Below the pieces are notes generated by a model. The model saw nothing but the letters and a program-made list of their open reading frames with translations, did not search any database and was not told the origin of the DNA. Shown here one piece after another: positions 36,438 through 45,165 of a stretch of 64,000 nucleotides of DNA (within the stretch, counting starts at the first letter, position 1; each line of letters starts with the position of its first letter). The position numbers were made by a program, and so were the translations under genes. The DNA lies in assembly GCF_015840335.1 (NCBI RefSeq), contig NZ_CP060395.1, positions 2,207,277 through 2,271,276 on the forward strand. Direction: 5' to 3'. The stretch comes from Synechococcus sp. CBW1108 (GTDB lineage: Bacteria; Cyanobacteriota; Cyanobacteriia; PCC-6307; Cyanobiaceae).

Positions 36438-37572
36438 TCATGCCGCCGCCATCGCCGGTTTGAGCAGGTTGCCCAGCCGGATCAGGTTGTAGGCGATCAC
36501 GTGCAGGCCAAACACCGCACTCACCTTGTCGGTGCCGCGCAGTTTGAATTGGCGCAGACCGCCCCACTGTTTGATCCAACCAAACACCTTCTCGATACCG
36601 CGGCGGGCATTGATCGACTTGGCGTAGCCCTCGTGGCGCGTGGTGCGGCCATCAATGGCGGAGCCACCAGAGCGGGCGGTGTTCTGAGCGACGTGCGGCG
36701 TCACGGCGATGCGACGCATCTCGGCGACAAAGCCCTTGGTGTCGTAGTTCTTGTCGGCACCGATGGTTTTTTGGTGGGCACCGGGGATGTCAGCCGCCAT
36801 CGCTTTGGCGGCTGACATCCCCGGTACCCACTGCTTGGGTAACGCGGCAATCGACGATCAGGGCATGGCGGTTGTCCATGAGCACGTGGCCTCGGTAGCT
36901 GGGTTGGGCCGGGTGGGAATTGGACTTGCGGGCCAGCAAGGCGTCTGGATCGACGCTGGAGCGGTGGGTCTTGTTGCTGAGCTTGATGCCGCGGAAGTCA
37001 CCCTTGGCCCGCTTCTTACCGGGCTTTGGAGCGCCAAAGCCCTCGCCAGGGCCTGACGACGGTGGCGGTGGGTCCTGCTGACCATCGGTCCGCTCCAGTG
37101 AGGCATGGGACGCCCAGGCCTGCAGCAGGGTGCCATCCACTGAGAAGTGTTCGTCGCTGAGTAGCGGCTTGACCTCCGGAGCACCCATCAGCTTCTCCAG
37201 GAAGCGCCCCATGACCTGCTCGTTCAGCAACCGCTCCCGATTTTTGGTGAATGTGGTGGGGTGCCAGATCGGATCATCCGGGCTCAGGCCCACAAACCAG
37301 CGGTACAGCAGGTTGTAGTGGAGCTGCTCCAGCAACAGCCGCTCCGAGCGAATCCCGTAGAACGCCTGCAGCAACGAGGCCAGCAGCAGCTGTTCTGGCG
37401 GCACCGAGGGCCGGCCTTCTGCGGCGTAGAGCGCGCAAAAGGTGGGATTGAGCCGATCGAGGGCCTGATCCGCCAGTTTCCGGATCCGCCGCAGCGGATG
37501 ACTGGCCGGGATCCGCTCCTCAATCGACACGTAGGAGAACAGGGAGCCGCTGCGCTCCCGGTGACCTCGCAT
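36438..37572 (-). pseudogene. IS5-family DDE transposase (DUF772 type), frameshifted
   Basis: The N-terminal piece (37572 to ~36820; RERSGSLFSYVSIEERIPASHPLRRIRKLADQAL) has the DUF772 domain and first catalytic Asp (HFSVDGTLLQAWAS). The C-terminal piece (from ~36818 to 36438, another frame) has the second Asp (TIGADKNYDTKGFV) and Glu (RGIEKVFGWIKQWGGLRQ). The reading frame changes exactly in an inverted repeat at 36774-36831, where the normal coding sequence has been replaced by a mirror copy of the adjacent downstream sequence. Not functional in cis unless frameshifting occurs. Confidence 0.85.
36774..36831. repeat. 25-bp inverted repeat inside transposase pseudogene
   Basis: Left arm 36774-36798 and right arm 36807-36831 are reverse complements with a single mismatch, around an 8-base loop (ATCGCTTT). 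The right arm sits in the coding sequence expected for VTQAxGTxxxxAAKAM but does not fit it, whereas the left arm does fit the transposase family. This is the pattern of a template-switch mutation. Confidence 0.85.
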
Positions 37573-37631
37573 CTGGGCTGGGCGGTTAATCCATTTTCGC
37601 GCAGGCTTGGTTTTTCAGCAAACTCTTAAAC

Positions 37632-37919
37632 GTAGTTTGGTCCGGCGCTGTCCGCCAGAGAAGTCACGCCCTTCTCTTTGGGCCGTTGACCAGGATGAAC
37701 GGGTGGGTCTTGCAACGGTCCTGTGGCAGCTGAACATGCACGAGGGCTACTTGGCAGCGCCGGCTCGCCCGGCGGCGGGCCTGCTACCAGTTGAAGGCAA
37801 GCCTGAGCGAGCAACTGCTCCTCTCTGAACCGACGGATCGGCCCGGTTGATCGGGGTGATTGGGCTCGTCATTGCCTCATGGAAGGAAAATCCGAAGGCA
37901 CCCTCGCGAACCGCACCCC
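37632..37919. other. Non-coding stretch between IS and coiled-coil ORF
   Basis: No convincing gene. A 16-base match to the 5' part of the antitoxin at 34.8 kb (TGAACATGCACGAGG, near 37731) may be a remnant. A 7-bp hairpin (AGAGAAG/CTTCTCT) lies near 37658-37678 with a short T-run but weak. Confidence 0.4.
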
Positions 37920-38399
37920 TCAGGCGAACGGCCGGTACTCGAGAAGGAAGGCGATCAAGCCCCGGAGTTGTCGGGTGTGCTCTGGGGTGGGGTCGAGCTG
38001 GTGCTGGAGCTGCACAAGAGTGCATCTAACTTGGAGTCGAGCTCGTCGAGCTGCCTCATCTTCTGCTCGTGCGCGATCGAGCGCTGCTCGTCTTCGATCT
38101 TCAGCTGCTCGCTCTCTTTCTGCAGCTGCTGCATTTTCTGCTTGTACTCGATCTCCCTCCGATCGAACTCGATCTCTCTCAGCTCGTAGTCGACGACGGG
38201 TCGCCAGTTCAACATCGCCAACCAACGCCGGAACCAAGGCAACGAGGAGTAGTACTCCGACTTGCTGATCAAGGGCGACGGTGCCGGCGAAGGGGAGGGA
38301 TGCATTGCTGTAGGACGAGAAGAGAGTGATCAGCGCCAGCAGGCCGCCGATGACGAGGGTGATCCAGCCCTGGATGTCGAAGACCAAAACCCTACCCAA
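37920..38399 (-). CDS. Membrane-anchored coiled-coil protein, unknown function
   Basis: 159 residues. Two hydrophobic segments (GWITLVIGGLLALITLFSSY and VGVLLLVALVPALVGDVEL) precede a highly charged coiled coil (RRRLRAERDRVRSEGDRVQAENAAAAERERAAEDRRRAAL) and a C-terminal VQLQHQLDPTPEHTRQLRGLIAFLLEY. The pattern resembles small Synechococcus/Cyanobium proteins with an R-D-R coiled coil and a QLDPSPxN tail; function unknown. A second open frame on the same strand (37955-38305, 116 residues) also reads as charged coiled coil, so the frame choice is not fully secure. It sits between toxin-antitoxin remnants. Confidence 0.6.
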   Translation of the reverse strand: MGRVLVFDIQGWITLVIGGLLALITLFSSYSNASLPFAGTVALDQQVGVLLLVALVPALVGDVELATRRRLRAERDRVRSEGDRVQAENAAAAERERAAEDRRRAALDRARAEDEAARRARLQVRCTLVQLQHQLDPTPEHTRQLRGLIAFLLEYRPFA

Positions 38400-38516
38400 G
38401 CCGAGCCCTCGCCGCTTTCAGCATAGTACGCCAGTACTCGCCAAAGCGAATGCGCGCGGCGATGTTCTCAGGGTGCAGGGGCTGCAATGGTGGAGGGCGT
38501 GGCCCAAGTGAAAGGA

Positions 38517-38739
38517 GGCCAGTGCCAGGTGCCCGATGACTTTGATCAGCTGGCCGCCGCCGAGATCGCCGATTTGTTTGAAGGCGCCTGAGGCCAGCGA
38601 TGCGCTTGCTGCTCGATACGCCGGTGTTCAGTGTGGCCAGCCTGTGGGAGCTGGTGATCAAGCAGGCGCTGGGGCGGCCCGATTTTCGGGTGGAGCCGGC
38701 CGTGCTGCGTCGAGCCCTGCTTGAGGGCGCTCCCCGGTA
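38517..38739 (+). pseudogene. Decayed second copy of the Phd/VapC-type pair
   Basis: 38517-38590 matches the last ~24 codons of the antitoxin at 34.8 kb almost base for base (CQVPDDFDQLAAAEIADLFEGA). ATG 38599 then opens a 46-residue ORF identical in style to the toxin: MRLLLDT joined directly to PVFSVASLWELVIKQALGRPDFRVEPAVLRR, ending ALLEGAPR. Relative to the intact toxin, 27 codons (81 bp) after MRLLLDT are missing in frame and the C-terminal half is absent. The metal-binding DTHLLVW and DPFDR motifs are therefore lost. Confidence 0.85.
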
Positions 38740-39082
38740 ATCCGGTTGCCGACCTGTTCGAAAACAGGCCAAGGGCATTCATCAAGCTTCCGACGTTTGA
38801 TAGAGACGCCTTGAGGGGCTTGGCGTTGCGGCGGAATGTGCAGCGCTGGGGCCGTAGATCCACGGCCTGCTTCAGTTAATGTGGATCGAGTGTCTGCTGC
38901 TCAGTGTGGCGAACATTATGTCGATCCGTTAGTTGTGTGGTCCCACTGGCGTGACCCCCTTTGCTGCTCCAGTTCTTATCAGAGGTGATGGGGTGATCAG
39001 GCTGGCTTCCATTGCTGGAGGGCTTTCGGGGGGGGGCTCCCCTCACCTGAAATTGCTTTGACAAATCTGAGTAAAATTTTAG
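38740..39082. other. Intergenic region without recognisable gene
   Basis: 343 bp with no ORF I can support. A run of nine G (39028-39036) and a short region with open frame ending ~38877 are the only features seen. Base composition falls from GC-rich to AT-richer toward the glycosyltransferase at 39083. Confidence 0.5.
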
Positions 39083-39814
39083 TTAATCATCATCTTCATC
39101 ACAATAGACATTTTTATCTTTCCAAAGAGACATGTAGTTATTCAACCCCTTGTTTGCGGTATCGCTTAGCCTGCCTCCTGCGGGAAGTAGTGGCTTCCAG
39201 CGGGCGACTATCTGGCCGCTGGGCAAAAGACAGCATGTGTTCTTATGCTGATATGAAGGTGTAGTATGCTTGAAATCGCCCATTACTAAACCCTTGCTTA
39301 ATCCTGTCTGCGCCAATGCGGCACCCCAAGGAATTGGCCCAGTAGGGCAAAGGGGGGTGAGGCCGTAGTACCTATTGCGAATATTTGACATTACTCTTTC
39401 TAATACAAGTTTCAGTGCTGGATGCTTTGGCTTTGCATATATTATGCTGGGTGCGCATGCCCACGAGTTTCCCAAAAACTCCTGCATATCCCTGAACGCT
39501 ATCAATTCAACTTGACTGTTGACATCAAATGATGGCAGGCACCATTGCATGCCCGCATCAATATACCAGCCGCCAAATCTATAAAGTATACAATATCTCG
39601 CCATGTCCGCCTTAAAGGAGTAGGGCCTCAGCTGCCTATATGCAGCCAATACGTCCACTCCAAAGTTATCGCGCAAGAAGAGCGCAATCATGCTGTCGCT
39701 GTAACATTTGTATTCGTGCCCAGCGGCTGCGTCTTTGATGGAGTTCATGTAACTCCTTATTGGGCCGACCGGTGGCTCGTTGTTGTCTGATATATATATC
39801 TGTGTTATTTGCAT
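39083..39814 (-). CDS. Glycosyltransferase with DXD-type sugar-binding region (capsular / Gly_transf_sug-like)
   Basis: 243 residues. RPYSFKADMARYCILYRFGGWYIDAGMQWCLPSF matches the family core (SD-x-x-RY-x-x-LY-x-x-GG-x-Y-x-D-x-D), but the second Asp of the DXD motif is Gly (DAG), which could weaken metal binding. The rest (SNIRNRYYGLTPLCPTGPIPWGAALAQTG) fits the same family. Codon use and GC are clearly lower than neighbours, suggesting transfer with an envelope-glycan cluster. The C terminus ends in an acidic EDDD. Confidence 0.8.
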   Translation of the reverse strand: MQITQIYISDNNEPPVGPIRSYMNSIKDAAAGHEYKCYSDSMIALFLRDNFGVDVLAAYRQLRPYSFKADMARYCILYRFGGWYIDAGMQWCLPSFDVNSQVELIAFRDMQEFLGNSWACAPSIIYAKPKHPALKLVLERVMSNIRNRYYGLTPLCPTGPIPWGAALAQTGLSKGLVMGDFKHTTPSYQHKNTCCLLPSGQIVARWKPLLPAGGRLSDTANKGLNNYMSLWKDKNVYCDEDDD

Positions 39815-39856
39815 TTGCTGAGTGGAGTGTGGATCGTTGCGCTCACAGGAGTCTCC

Positions 39857-40299
39857 CTAATACGACTTAAGCCACCCCCTTGATCTTGCCGCTTTAATTA
39901 ACTCGAGAATTTGCGTCTCTAGATCGTCAGATGCAAGAGCTACACTTAGTAGTTCGGCTAGTTGATTTAATACTCCGCTGCACTTTTGTGGCTCCCAAGC
40001 TTGGAAATAATGCAGCCTTCTTAAGGTTAGATCCACGTGCATACTTAATGAGACTCGGGGATCTCGAAAGGTCTGAATTGCGCTGTCTTTGAGGGGTGCA
40101 ATTGTGCTTAAAAATGGAAGTGTGATGGCAGCAGAAAGCTTGCCTTCACGGATGAGTTGTCTGTAAAACATATCATTGATCGGCACCCTGCCGCTTAGTT
40201 CAATGCCGCGCATTGCTTCCAAGAGGCGTTTAGCCCCGCGCCTTGTTAAAATAAAAGAAGAGGCGCATGCAAGATACTGCCCTCCGTTCATGAACATAA
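39857..40299 (-). pseudogene. GT25-like gene, 3' fragment beyond the IS
   Basis: Encodes the last ~147 residues of the split gene, starting at the ATAA duplication: FMNGGQYLACASSFILTRRGAKRLLEAMRGIELSGRVPINDMFYRQLI, typical of the LPS-type GT25 C-terminal part, and ending RSRGWLKSY. An apparently longer ORF to 40345 borrows its first codons from the IS. Confidence 0.8.
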
Positions 40300-41547
40300 G
40301 GGGACCTCGAAAAATCAAGAATTTCACACCTACAGCCGCTTGCAAAAAAAACGCCTTGCGGCGCCAAACGATCTAATGATTTGCACAACAAAACGACTAA
40401 ATTGAATCAGGCAGCCTCATGAAAATTATTACTCATTCGAGTGCAAATGCACGATTTGCTCTTAGAAGATATCGCAAGAAGTTAAATGTCAGATTCTTGA
40501 GACCCCACCATGCTTTGTTTTTCTCAAGCCCAATCTTTCTAGTCATCTTGCCACCCATAGACATGCTCATGCAGCCAAAAACATGTTCCACACAAGCTCT
40601 AATTGCTGATTTAATACGGTTACGCTCTTTGGCTGCGTCGCTTAGCGGGTGATTGCGGCTGCCTTTTTCGTGAATGCAACTTTCAAAACCGCCAAGATCC
40701 AGTAGGTCTTCAAAGCGCTCGCCTGCAAAGGCAGAATCTGCCCAAACATAATCATCTGTGTTCTCAGGATCGAGGAGCATCGGCAGCATCTGACTGTCAT
40801 GGATATTGGCCGGTGTCACGGCATAGCGTCTGATAAATCCATGTTCAACGTCGATACAGATACTGTTCTTGTAGCCATAGTGATTGATGCCGTTCTTTTT
40901 AACCCATCGCGCATCTAAGTCCTTTTGCTGCAATAGATTTGAGATTTCGTCCCATCCTTCAGGCATGCGATTCTCTTTAATCTCCTTGTTGTCTTCTCTG
41001 CTATTCCGCTGCCGTGGCACTGGAACCAACGTTGCATCAATTATCTGCCCGCCACGGGCTTCGAGGCCTTGGGACCGGAGATAGGCCTCAAACTTTTCAA
41101 ACAGCTCTTCGATTACCCCAGCCTTACGAAGCCTTTCTCTAAAAAAGGCGATAGTAGTAGCATCGGGAATATCGTTCATTACGCCTAAGCCAACAAACTC
41201 TTCAAAAGAACGGCGATCATTTACCTGGAACTCAGTGTCATCATCGCTCAAATTGAAAAGCGGTTGGAGCACCAGCATTTTGAAGAGGATCAGAGGATCA
41301 ATTCTCCGCCGACCAGCATTGCTTTTCCGCTCTTGCGCATAACCTCTTTCGAGCAGTGGGCGAAATGATTCCCAAGGAATCGACTGGGAAAGTCGCTCAA
41401 GAACAGGTTTTTTAGTTTTGAGCTTTTCAACCCTCTGCTGCTCGTCCCAGAAGCCTCTCTGGCCCATACCAGGCATGCAATTAACTATCCAAATTATAAG
41501 CTATTGTCGCCTCAACGCAAGGGCTGGTCGTATTTTTCGAGGTGCCC
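40300..41547 (-). mobile_element. IS5-family insertion sequence with ATAA target duplication
   Basis: 1248 bp. Ends are short inverted repeats (GGGGACCTCGAAAAAT at the left, GGGCACCTCGAAAAAT read from the right). Direct repeats ATAA lie at 40296-40299 and 41548-41551. Precise excision restores the host reading frame, confirming the boundaries. Confidence 0.92.
40433..41476 (-). CDS. IS5-family transposase
   Basis: 347 residues, intact. N-terminal DUF772 domain (SQSIPWESFRPLLERGYAQ...RRRIDPLILFKMLVLQPLFNLSDDDTEFQVNDRRSF), catalytic Asp in QIIDATLVPVPRQRN, second Asp in VWADSAFAGERFEDL, and Glu in RACVEHVFGCMSMSMGG complete the DDE triad. Its GC is lower than the surrounding gene. It appears competent and therefore recently active. 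Confidence 0.93.
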   Translation of the reverse strand: MPGMGQRGFWDEQQRVEKLKTKKPVLERLSQSIPWESFRPLLERGYAQERKSNAGRRRIDPLILFKMLVLQPLFNLSDDDTEFQVNDRRSFEEFVGLGVMNDIPDATTIAFFRERLRKAGVIEELFEKFEAYLRSQGLEARGGQIIDATLVPVPRQRNSREDNKEIKENRMPEGWDEISNLLQQKDLDARWVKKNGINHYGYKNSICIDVEHGFIRRYAVTPANIHDSQMLPMLLDPENTDDYVWADSAFAGERFEDLLDLGGFESCIHEKGSRNHPLSDAAKERNRIKSAIRACVEHVFGCMSMSMGGKMTRKIGLEKNKAWWGLKNLTFNFLRYLLRANRAFALE

Positions 41548-41551
41548 ATAA

Positions 41552-43118
41552 TTCCTCCATTTGCATGCTGCCTTTGCTTGTCAAGACTGCGGAAGCGTTG
41601 ATAGAGAGGAACTGTAAGAAATGACTCTGTAAATACAATATCGATCATGCCTTGATGGCTCTTCAGGGGCTCGATTGCCAATGGAAGCGATGGATTGAGA
41701 ACGGCATCATCCTCAACGAGGTGAAGGAAGTTATTTAAAGATGCCTGATCAGCAAGCCATTCCTCTAGCAGGCTTATTGTCGTGCGCCACAGGCCTAGAT
41801 AGCCCGCACTTGGTAATCCAACCGCCTTCGCTTCATCCATGGTGGCCTCTTTGGCTGCAAATCGCTGATGGGTCGAGACCCATCCGAGTGTCTCAAGTTG
41901 ATGTGCCATACATGCCCATCTATGCGTTGCCCGATCGAGATTCATAATCCAACCAGTTATGGTCTGGGGCATTGCCGGCTTGGGGTCAACAACCAGCGGC
42001 TTATGCCATCGGACTAGCACCAAGTCTTCAGGTGGCTCTTGGCTAGTTGGGATGAGTGCAAACGGATCCTCTCCCTCCACTTGCAGGCACGGATAACGCT
42101 GCAACCAACCCGCCAGCCAGAGGGACTGCCCCTCCCGCTGGGCCCCAAATTCGTTCTGGCCGACGTGCCGGTTGCCGACCGGTTCGGGGTCGGGCCAGGG
42201 CACACTCCCCTCGCTGCGGAAACAGCGGTCGTGCACCAGGGCCAGCGGCCTGATGCTGCCCCAGAGCAGATCGCGCAGGAACCACTGGTCCACATTGGCG
42301 GTTTCCTTGGCGGGTGGCCTGTAGGCGCTCAGCAGCGCCGTCAGATCCGGCAGCACGCCGGCCACCCCGCCCCACATGCCCGCCAGGATTGGATCGGTGT
42401 GGCTCCACCAGTCGCGCATTACATGGAACCAGCGCTCGGAGGCGAGCCACTGCTGCACCGCCGCCACCTCCCGCTGGTTCACCACCGAATCGCAATCGCG
42501 CACCAGGAAGCGCCCCACGGCCGGATCGTTGGCCACCAGGAATCGCCAGCAGAGCTTCTGGCGCATGCTCTGGCCCGCGGGCATCAGCCGGAGCTCAGCG
42601 CCAAGGCTTTGCAGCAGCTCCCTGAACTCCAAGGGCACCGTGGTGTCCAGGTGGAAGCGGGCCTGCCAACCGGGATAGAGGTCGGGGATCAGCAGGGCAT
42701 TGCGTAGGGCACCCCGCAGATAGCGGGGGTTGCTGCCCCAGATCGAGAACGCGATCACATCACGCAGCTGCTGGCGCCCGGGCCGCTCAAGGTGCTGCTG
42801 GGGGCTGCCGGCCGGCGGCTGCCAGCCTTGCAGGGGCAGGGCTGCCTTGGTTTTCAGGGCCAGGGAGCGCTCGCCGGCTGCACGCGCCTCCGCAAAACGT
42901 TCAAGCCGGGCAAGGCTGGCTGCGAGCCCATCCCAAGCATTGACGTTGCCGGGCGAGCGGGCCACCACCTGCTCGAAACAGGGCGCCGCCTCGGCCGCCT
43001 TCCCCTGACGGCCGAGCATCACCGCCAGGTTCTCGAGGATCTCCAGATCATCCGGATGCACCTGCAGCAGCCGGCGCAGAAAAAGCTCTGCCCCGGGCAG
43101 ATCTCCCAGCTGAAAGAT
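41552..43118 (-). pseudogene. TPR-GT25-like gene, middle fragment between TAG and IS
   Basis: Continuous frame of ~520 residues lying between the in-frame TAG and the IS. An internal GTG at 43061 (HPDDLEILEN) could restart translation. Lowest level of decay of the three pieces; the acidic stretch VEDDAVLN near its end is the GT25-type metal/donor site region. Confidence 0.8.
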
Positions 43119-43370
43119 CTAATAAACCAGCTGCAGGCCCAGCTGCCGCGGGATTGCCGGCTTGGCGGCGTTGATGGGCAGCAGGAGTCGATCGATTGCC
43201 GCCTGCTGCTGCCCCTGCTCCCAGAGTTGCTGGGCCATGCCATCCCACGCGGGCGACGCTGGTGATCCGGCCATCAAGGGCAGCTGGCAGCTGCTGCCAT
43301 GGTGCCCAATGCCATCGCCGGCTGCCCGTAGATCTGGCCGGGATAGGTTCAAAGCTTCCGCCCTGGCCGG

Positions 43371-45164
43371 ATGGCCCCGCCGCCCGTCGCTTCGCTCCAG
43401 CGCCGCCAGGTGCTGTTGATCACGGCGGCGGTGGCCCTGGTGCTATTTGGGTGGCAGCTGGGCAGCTCCGGCCTGGTGGACGAGACCGCTCCCCTGTTTG
43501 CCGCCTCGGCCCGGGCCATGGCCGAAACCGGTGACTGGTTGATCCCCCGGGTGAACGGCCTGCCTCGCTTCGATAAGCCGCCGCTGGTGTACTGGGCGAT
43601 GGGGATGCTCTATGCCCTCCCCGGCCAGGAGCTCTGGAACCCCCTGGGCACTTGGGCGGCGCGGCTGCCCTCGGCCCTGGCTTGCGGCGCCGTGATGCTG
43701 GCCCTGGCAGACACCCTGCTGCGCTGGCCCCAGCGGCCCGGCCGGCCGGCCCTGGTCGCCCTGACGGCTGCCTTTGCCTTTGGCCTTTCCCCCCTGGTGC
43801 TGCTCTGGGGCCGCATCGCCGTCAGTGATGCCCTGTTTTCAGGGCTCCTGGCCCTCAGCCTGCTGCTGGGTTGGCAGACCTATGCCCGGGGCCAGGGCTG
43901 GTGGCGTTGCTGGTTGCTGCTGGGCCTGGCGGTGCTGGCCAAGGGGCCGGTGGCAGTGGTTTTGCTGGGCCTGACCCTGCTGCTGTTTGGCTGGTTGCAG
44001 GCGGATATGGCCGGGCTCTGGCGGCGCCTGAGGCCCCTGCCTGGGCTGGCGATCACGGCTCTGGTGGCGCTTCCCTGGTACGGGGCCGCCCTGGTGGTGG
44101 CAGGGGAACCCTTCTGGCGCAGCTTTTTTGGCTACCACAACCTGCAGCGCTTCACGGTGGTGGTGAACAACCACCTGCAGCCCTGGTGGTTCTTCGTGCC
44201 GGTACTGGTGATCGCCAGCCTGCCGGCCACGCCCCTGCTGTTGCTGGGCCTGGCCCAGGGGGTGGGCCCCCTTCGCTGGAGCTGGCTGCCGGCGAAGCCC
44301 CTGGCGCCGGAACTCTCGCTGCAGCGTTTCGCGGCCTGCTGGTTGCTGGCGGTACTGCTGTTTTTCACCGCCGCGGCAACCAAGTTGCCCAGTTACTGGC
44401 TGCCGGCCACGCCGGCGGCGGCCCTGCTGATTGCCCTGGCAGCCCAGCGGGGGCAAGGCTGGGCCTGGCGACTCAGCCTTGCCCTTACGGCCGTGCTGGC
44501 GGCCGGTTGGCTGGCTTCTCCCCTCTGGGTGCCGCTGATCGTGGCGCCGGAGATCCCGGGCCTGGCGCCGGAGCTGCTGGCCGGCGGCTGGCTGTTGCTG
44601 GGCGGGGGGCTCTACGCCCTCGCCGTGGTTCTGGGCTTGGCTCAGGGGCGGAGCGGTGGCGCCGCCGCCCTGCTGGCGCTGCAGCTTCCCCTGCTTGCCT
44701 TTGTGCCCTTGGTGCTCCAACCTGCCTGGCAGCTAGGTGATCGGCTGCGGGGTCTGCCGGTGCGGCAGATGGCCTCGGCGCTGGTTCGGCAGGCCCGCCC
44801 CTCCGAACCGGTGGCGATGGTGGGGATGCTCAAGCCCTCCCTGCACTATTACGGCCGCCGGGTGGTGATCTACGAGGGGGCCGAGCCCCACAACCTGGTC
44901 AACCTGGCCGACCGGCTTCGGACCGAGACCCGCCCCGGCCAGCCAGCCAGCACCCCGGGCGAGCAGCCCACCCTGCTGATGGTGATCGATACCGGCACCG
45001 CCGCCCTGCCCTTCTGGCAGGGCCTCGAGCCCCAGCTGCTGGATCGCCTGGGCATCTATGGCCTCTGGCGCCTGGATCGCCGCCGGCTAGAGGGGCGGGC
45101 AGCCCAGCTGCAGCGGCAGGGGGTCGCCGCCGACTGGCGGCTGCCGCGCCCAGAGCGCTATTGA
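43371..45164 (+). CDS. GT39 (ArnT/PMT-like) membrane glycosyltransferase
   Basis: 597 residues with ~12 membrane helices. The first extracytoplasmic loop has the catalytic acidic motif LVDETAPLFAASARAMAETGDWLIPRVNGLPRFDKPPLVYW, characteristic of ArnT-like enzymes that use undecaprenyl- or dolichyl-phosphate-linked sugars on the periplasmic face. The C-terminal soluble domain contains VAMVGMLKPSLHYYGRRVVIYEG. It converges on the DciA-like gene one base away (45164/45166). Confidence 0.88.
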   Translation: MAPPPVASLQRRQVLLITAAVALVLFGWQLGSSGLVDETAPLFAASARAMAETGDWLIPRVNGLPRFDKPPLVYWAMGMLYALPGQELWNPLGTWAARLPSALACGAVMLALADTLLRWPQRPGRPALVALTAAFAFGLSPLVLLWGRIAVSDALFSGLLALSLLLGWQTYARGQGWWRCWLLLGLAVLAKGPVAVVLLGLTLLLFGWLQADMAGLWRRLRPLPGLAITALVALPWYGAALVVAGEPFWRSFFGYHNLQRFTVVVNNHLQPWWFFVPVLVIASLPATPLLLLGLAQGVGPLRWSWLPAKPLAPELSLQRFAACWLLAVLLFFTAAATKLPSYWLPATPAAALLIALAAQRGQGWAWRLSLALTAVLAAGWLASPLWVPLIVAPEIPGLAPELLAGGWLLLGGGLYALAVVLGLAQGRSGGAAALLALQLPLLAFVPLVLQPAWQLGDRLRGLPVRQMASALVRQARPSEPVAMVGMLKPSLHYYGRRVVIYEGAEPHNLVNLADRLRTETRPGQPASTPGEQPTLLMVIDTGTAALPFWQGLEPQLLDRLGIYGLWRLDRRRLEGRAAQLQRQGVAADWRLPRPERY

Positions 45165-45165
45165 G

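Larger units (their letters stand above)
36256..37631 (-). mobile_element. IS5-type insertion sequence with broken transposase
   Basis: The ends are 22-bp inverted repeats at 36256-36277 and 37610-37631 differing at one position (GTTTAAGAGTTTGC...), enclosing 1376 bp. No clear target-site duplication remains (flanks TCCT and GTAG). It lies between mazE and a decayed toxin-antitoxin copy. Confidence 0.8.
39857..43274 (-). pseudogene. TPR plus GT25-like glycosyltransferase gene, broken by IS5 and an in-frame TAG
   Basis: Reading from ATG ~43274 gives AQQLWEQGQQQAAIDRLLLPINAAKP, then an in-frame TAG at 43119-43121, then in the same frame TPR-like repeats (DDLEILENLAVMLGRQGKAAEAAPCFEQVV), a large domain with a RDCDSVVN motif (residues ~110-390), and a GT25-like domain starting ITGWIMNLDRATHRWACM with HLVEDDAVLN. 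The frame stops inside the IS at 41481. If the IS (40300-41547) and one ATAA copy are removed, NGGIM joins directly to FMNGGQYLACASSFILTRRGAKRLLEAM and continues to 39857. The undisturbed protein would be ~720 residues and probably glycosylates envelope polysaccharide. Confidence 0.85.

Noticed and set aside
37725-37750. Antitoxin 5' remnant after the IS
   Set aside because: Only ~16 identical bases; too short to assert homology, recorded in the intergenic entry instead.
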